From Anthoceros angustus (Eukaryota > Streptophyta > Anthocerotopsida > Anthocerotales > Anthocerotaceae), in assembly GCA_010909165.1 (NCBI GenBank), contig MU008219.1, positions 172,177 to 236,176 on the forward strand: DNA of 64,000 nt, read 5' to 3'. A program made the position numbers and the translations under genes. Positions 59,406-64,000 of the stretch are shown here, one piece after another (the first letter of the stretch is position 1; each line of letters begins with the position of its first letter). Under the pieces are notes generated by a model. It was not told the origin of the DNA, searched no databases, and saw only the letters and a program-made list of their open reading frames with translations.

Positions 59406-60880
59406 GGTCAGATGTGGCTGCATAGTTAACTGCCAACCCCCGTCTAGCATATGAATGTAGGTGATGAAAACGTACAGGAACACAACAAGGATACCACGTT
59501 AACCCCTCGGTAATAGACCTTCAGTCGATACCATTTTCAGAAACTATATTTCTTGGCCTCTGGGAAGACACACTCAGTCATCCTGTAGTCTACCTATATG
59601 CCCGGTACCAGTGCCCGGAAGCTATAAAGCAAGTCCGAGACTATCCTGCCTTGTGCAGGTATCTGACATTCTGCGCGGCTGTTTTGGTCATTTCATAGAG
59701 TGAGCTGCATGGTATTGCACCTTTCTTTCATAAGTTGGCTCCAGTTCTTGTGATTTCGGGTTAGGTAGGGCACAAAACGTTTTCACATGCTGTGATGATT
59801 GGAAATCTGTTTTCTGAAACTATGGGGGAGGCCATTGGTACCATCCATAACAGCGACTTCGCAAGCCTCCGAGACCAGTGAATTTGTGCTTGCCATTTTC
59901 TAGACCTTCGAGCTTTCATTTCTCTTATTCTGGTTTAGAGAAAGACGATGGAATGATAACTAGATCGAGGGGATGCTAGCTATGGGGGTGCCTTGACAAG
60001 CAAGATCCACGATCCATGGGCCCTGTCTACAGTGGTAGCTCTGAACTGGTGCGATCCGATGCCATTTGCATACGAAAGTTCTGGACCTATAACAGCAGGT
60101 ATTGATGGATCAATCGGTTCAAGCTAACAGATTGGAAGGTGATGCGGTGTAGATTGGTATGCTTTCCTGGACTTTTGCAGTCACATCAGGATCAGCAAGC
60201 GTCTTTATGTGGGAGATATATTTCTGTTTTCCGAATGTCTAGCACGAATTCCAGTGTCCCGTTCGTCACGCAAGTGCAGTTGCAGTAGCCATAACCTGCA
60301 AAGGCTTCAAGTCTCAACTGGATTGCACGACTATTTACACGAATTGGAAAAGTGTAGTGTGGAAAAGTGTAGAGGTTCTCTCAACAAGGATCCAGGTCCA
60401 AGGACGGAAGAGAATTGTCAATTGTTCCATGTGTAAGTTTTCTTGTAGATCGCCCACCGCTCAAAATTGAACCTCTCACCTCCAGCTTAACCAAGAAGGC
60501 CCTATTTTCGGGCATTTTATGATTTAAATATTTTTAAATATAATAAATTCGACCAAAAACGGTTCTCCTTGCTCTTGTCATGACAAATACCAGGCTTCGT
60601 GGCAGCTCTTGTCCAGACTTGCAAAGACTTTACTGTCCATAAGAACTTTGGTGCAACCCATAGCAAGGACTTCGCAAGGAGAAGAGAAGAAACTTTTCAT
60701 GGGACGGAAATGAGAAACTATAATTATAGGAGAGAGAGGCCTCATCAGATCTCTCATGTGCTCGTAGTCAGCATGCTAGTTTCTCATCTTAGGCATTCCC
60801 TTCTCCAGCAGCGCTTAATCCCCTCAATCCCTTCTCCAGCAGCGCTCAATCCAACTAGCACCTCAATCCTCTCCAATTTT
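59406..60880. other. intergenic upstream of the AFG1-like gene
   Basis: About 1.5 kb between the minus-strand AFG1 start and the plus-strand reverse-transcriptase remnant. It holds the AFG1 promoter region. No TATA box, RNA gene or open frame of interest is recognised, except that the last 130 bp contain two CCTTCTCCAGCAGCGCT repeats (about 60800 and 60830). Confidence 0.45.
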
Positions 60881-61928
60881 GCATTGCCGCTTCGGGGGCT
60901 TGCGAGTCGGTGGTGTTAGGCGTGAAGGCATGCCTGGACACCCACCCGAAGTGGGTGGTCTTGCAAATGGATGTGGAGAACGCCTTCAATACCATCTCCA
61001 GAGGCGTCATCTTCGAGGAGCTCAAGGACCCTGATGGCATCTTGGGGAGTGTGATCCCTTTCGTCAGGTGCTTCTACAGGAGGTCCTCCAACCTCTATTG
61101 TCAGCATAAGAACGTGTCATCGGGATTTGCTATCTCTGTCTTGGAGTCAGCCACATGTACCAGGTAAGGCGACCCTCTAGGCGGTGCTCTCTTTGCCATC
61201 GCTCACTATTGTAACTTCCCCTAGAGGAACAGGTCTGCTGTCACTGGAGGTATCTTCCCCGGCAGCGTTCTTGGGCAACTGGGCCCTTTGTGCCCTTGCT
61301 TTGGCCTCCCGCTTCATGAAGGGAACTTTCCCTCTCCATGCATCCTTGAGATTGGTCAGGGATACGTTATCGGCTAATGCGCGGCACGCTTCCCTCCCTT
61401 CACGACATTCATCATCAATAGTTCCAGGGGGTTGCAGGCAGCCCTGCTTGAAAAGCAGCTTGGTTAGGCTTTTCAATCTATCCTCCTGGACCCCCATGTA
61501 TACCCATCACACCAACCACCCTCTCTACTGCGATATAATTCCGTCTTAGCCTGCTCTAGCCTGTGGCTTCGTCCCTCCTTACCTGTGAGTGTGGCTCTGC
61601 CCTCGATGACTCTGGGATACACCTTGCTCGTTGCCCACATGGGAGTCATAGCATTTCCACCCATGATGCCATCCGCGATGTCATGGTCGCCATTGCTCGC
61701 GAAAGTGGCTACATGGCTTGGAGGGAGCGGGGGTATACTCTTCATATAGGTAGGTCAATCAGGGCTAACTTGTACCTCATCTGCGGTGAACAGGTTTCGG
61801 TGCCGGATATAGTAATCACTGACCCTGCACGCAACACCATCTCTGCACAAGTTATCACTAACCGTCCAGGTAGGGCTGCTGCCGATGTGGGGCCTATCAA
61901 AGTGCTTGAACACAGGCTAGAAGCTTAA
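60881..61928 (+). pseudogene. non-LTR (LINE-type) reverse transcriptase remnant with C-terminal domain
   Basis: The first frame (60910-61170) reads HPKWVVLQMDVENAFNTISR, containing the motif A aspartate, then IFEELKDPDGILGSVIPFVR and FYRRSSNLYCQH, then GDPLGGALFAIAHY after a TAA. This is the plant LINE reverse-transcriptase pattern around motifs A and B. The catalytic YxDD part is absent. A frame at 61563-61925 encodes the C-terminal region: a putative zinc-binding CECG...H...CP, HDAIRDVMVAIARESGY, and CGEQVSVPDIVITDPARN, which may be a restriction-endonuclease-like domain. The interior, about 1 kb or more in intact relatives, is deleted and the two parts are in different frames. The element is dead. 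Confidence 0.75.
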
Positions 61929-62168
61929 AATTTGTGCTTAACACTTTGCGCTTTGCACTTTGTATAACTACTTGATGCTTCAAAGTGCCTCAAATTATAC
62001 ATGTGCAACCAAATCGAATATGTTCTTCTCTAGAAAGGCTTGGGATAGACATACATAGCTACTCATATGAAGGAAAGTGTAGGTAAAAAAAACAAGTTAC
62101 AAAGAAAAGTGAAGGTTTTGGAAAAACTACTCACGTTTACGAAAGAATCATCTCGCTATCACTCCAGC
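61929..62168. other. short AT-rich spacer
   Basis: Between the LINE remnant and the minus-strand F-box-like frame. It would contain the 3' end of the latter. Nothing else is recognised. Confidence 0.4.
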
Positions 62169-63419
62169 TTAAAGAACAAGTTGACGCCATGACCTATTTT
62201 GGACATCATAGCCTATAAATTGCAAAAACCGGTTCTCTCCATATTCCCTACCATACAAAAGTATCAAAATTGTGTTATCGATCATCTCAACTCGATCGAT
62301 AAAAGTTTGTCCTTGCATATGTGGATCCAATTGTTTGGTAGTAAGGACTGAGACTTCCACCATATCCAAGACCTCCTCATCTTTGTCCTCGTCACTATCC
62401 TCTTCATCTTTGTCCTCGTCAATAATGTTATGTAACATGTTCTAGGAGAGAATGTTGATAGTTGCTTCCATACCAATGGCATCAGCCATTCGAATACAGA
62501 ATATACCGTGACTATGCACCACATAATTATCTTTATACAAATTAAGACGATATGAAGGCAAATTTTCTCTTGCTACCCAATTTCCATCCTTCATGCTGAA
62601 ACTGGCAAGTAACTAGTGTCCATTAACATCTAGGAAAGTCTCATCATATAAAACGTACACTAGACTATCCTTGTAAATATAGAATTTGCAATTCCAAGGA
62701 TGATAGATGCGAGCGTAGACTCCTTTGAGCCAGCATCTCATCCACATCTCAACTTTGCTGAAATATGTTGCAACACACAATGATAGTGATTGAAGATGGC
62801 ACTCAAGCAAGAGCGATACTTGGAAAAATAAACCTTTGCATTCTTGCACAGCCTTCCCAACTTCTAGGATTAGGGCATTGCCATCAAGTTGTCTTTTCTC
62901 ATGTTGTGACTATAGAAGCAGCGGAGGCAGCTCCGTGCATATCCTCTTCCTCAAGTTCACTAGCGTTAGACCTAACCCTAATTTTGTATCATACTTTGTA
63001 AGCCCTATCCATGAAAAGTCAAAGTTGTACACACCAAAGCCACTATCCCACACTAACGGAAAGCCACTATCCCACACTAACGGAAAGCCACTATCCCAAG
63101 ATGGCTCAAACTTGGCAGGAATGAAGCTCAGATCAACCCTAACAGGATGATCTATTTTAACCATGTCCTTCGGTCCAGCCCATAAGAAGCGCAGACGATG
63201 GTAAGCAAGTGCCTGTGAGGCACATTCTTCACTTAACCTTGGGCAGGTGAGTAGTGAGTGCCAAGTTGTACAGACAGCACCATTTCCAGCCACAACATCA
63301 GCAAGAGAGAAAATGCCACAGGCCCACAACGGAAGAGGCCAGCCAGTTAAACAACAAGAGATCCAAGACAACAAGCAAACCCACCAGAGAAAGGTCACCA
63401 GGAAGAGCAGAACTGCCAA
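62169..63419 (-). pseudogene. F-box/kelch-like gene interrupted by three in-frame UAG codons
   Basis: One minus-strand frame runs from 63419 to TAA at 62169 with only three internal stops, all TAG (62910, 62613, 62442). The N-terminal part resembles an F-box (PLPLWACGIFSLADVV followed by AVCTTWHSLLTCPRLSEEC). Downstream are segments like those of plant F-box/kelch proteins: VDLSFIPAKFEPSWDSG, LVNLRKRICTELPPL, KAVQECKGLFF, SMKDGNWVARENLPSY, and VEMIDNTILILLYGRE with LQFIGYDVQNRSWRQL at the end. An aspartate/glutamate-rich insert (DEDKDEEDSDEDKDEE) and a three-fold 24-nt repeat (about 63045-63100) are present. No in-frame ATG precedes the F-box, so the start is lost or in another exon. F-box proteins are substrate receptors of SCF ubiquitin ligases. 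Alternative: some stops lie in introns that I could not place. Confidence 0.5.
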
Positions 63420-64000
63420 TACATTTAACTATTTTGCAAGAAGAACAGCGTGGGAATTCCCAAGAACTGTACATGTCGTGACCAAGATACGATAGGCACT
63501 GCCAAAAATCCCAATCTTCGAGAACGTGCTAAGCTACTTTAAATTACAAAGCTTATAGCACTTCTTTTCCTTCAATCGAGGTCTCTTGTTTCCCTTTCGG
63601 GAGCTTTCCTTCTTCGATGTTGTTTGGATGGTGTAGCTGGTTATCACGTTAATCCCACACGCTGGAAGTCCCCAGTTCAGTTGCGGGTTTAGATATCTTC
63701 CTCAATGCGATGGCTTATCTGTCCTTTTTCAAGATGAAAAGTCCTTCGGGTTCACTGCTGAGATCAGGTTCGAAATTGAAAACCTGGAGCTAAAATTGTT
63801 AGGAAAAGACCTCAGCCTTTATAGAGGGGAACACAACACTTCCATACAATGTGGGTGCTATGCACTAGGCACACTAGATACTAGCACACAAGCACACAAG
63901 AACACTTGCACACACCACACCTCACATGTAGGTGGGCTTGGACGCTGTGGCCAAGGCCGAGAAGATCGCTGCGGAAGCCTGGGACCGATGGCCAAGCTCC
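63420..64000. other. window end, no gene recognised
   Basis: No complete feature. Read on the minus strand, a TATA-like CTATAAAGG lies at about 63825, followed by sequence reminiscent of an LTR leader, but no second copy exists in the window. The last 70 bp contain a GC-rich open stretch running off the edge. Confidence 0.3.

Overview
The window is nuclear DNA from a green plant, most likely a land plant outside the seed plants such as a bryophyte. It contains SABATH carboxyl methyltransferase genes with the family's conserved intron positions, a secreted ginkbilobin-type (DUF26) protein, a nuclear tRNA-Pro, a spliced mitochondrial AFG1-type ATPase gene with a targeting presequence, and Ty1/copia and Ty3-type elements. 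Introns in the intact genes are mostly 70 to 250 nt. The lineage is my inference; no species marker is visible.

Layout. 0-9 kb: tRNA-Pro(AGG), an intact three-exon SABATH gene on the minus strand, and otherwise no recognisable gene. 9.9-48.3 kb: a block of decayed and nested repeats. It holds a 1.7 kb tandem repeat, a Ty3-type gag with LTR-like tandem repeats upstream, two broken copies of a DUF7869-type element, two broken copies of a ParB-like plus beta-class DNA methyltransferase gene, a 1.3 kb tandem duplication, three adjacent minisatellites, and a small copia element with intact LTRs, primer-binding site, polypurine tract and target-site duplication. 48.3-64 kb: a DUF26 gene in AT-rich DNA, a second SABATH gene with a frameshift, a 1.17 kb tandem duplication upstream of it, a complete 14-exon AFG1-like ATPase gene, a LINE-type reverse transcriptase remnant, and an F-box-like gene interrupted only by UAG codons.

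The most unusual content is the ParB/DNA-methyltransferase family. It combines a prokaryote-type ParB-like domain with a methyltransferase whose motif IV precedes motif I, and occurs in two diverged copies 12 kb apart. The better copy is surrounded by five palindromes sharing the core GCCGGCATGCCGGC, and two related palindromes lie in the 21-23 kb repeats. The low-copy genes (AFG1, SABATH1) have perfectly consistent reading frames and splice phases, while the repeat copies differ mainly by short indels. This raises the question of whether the repeats are poorly polished or really decay by indels.
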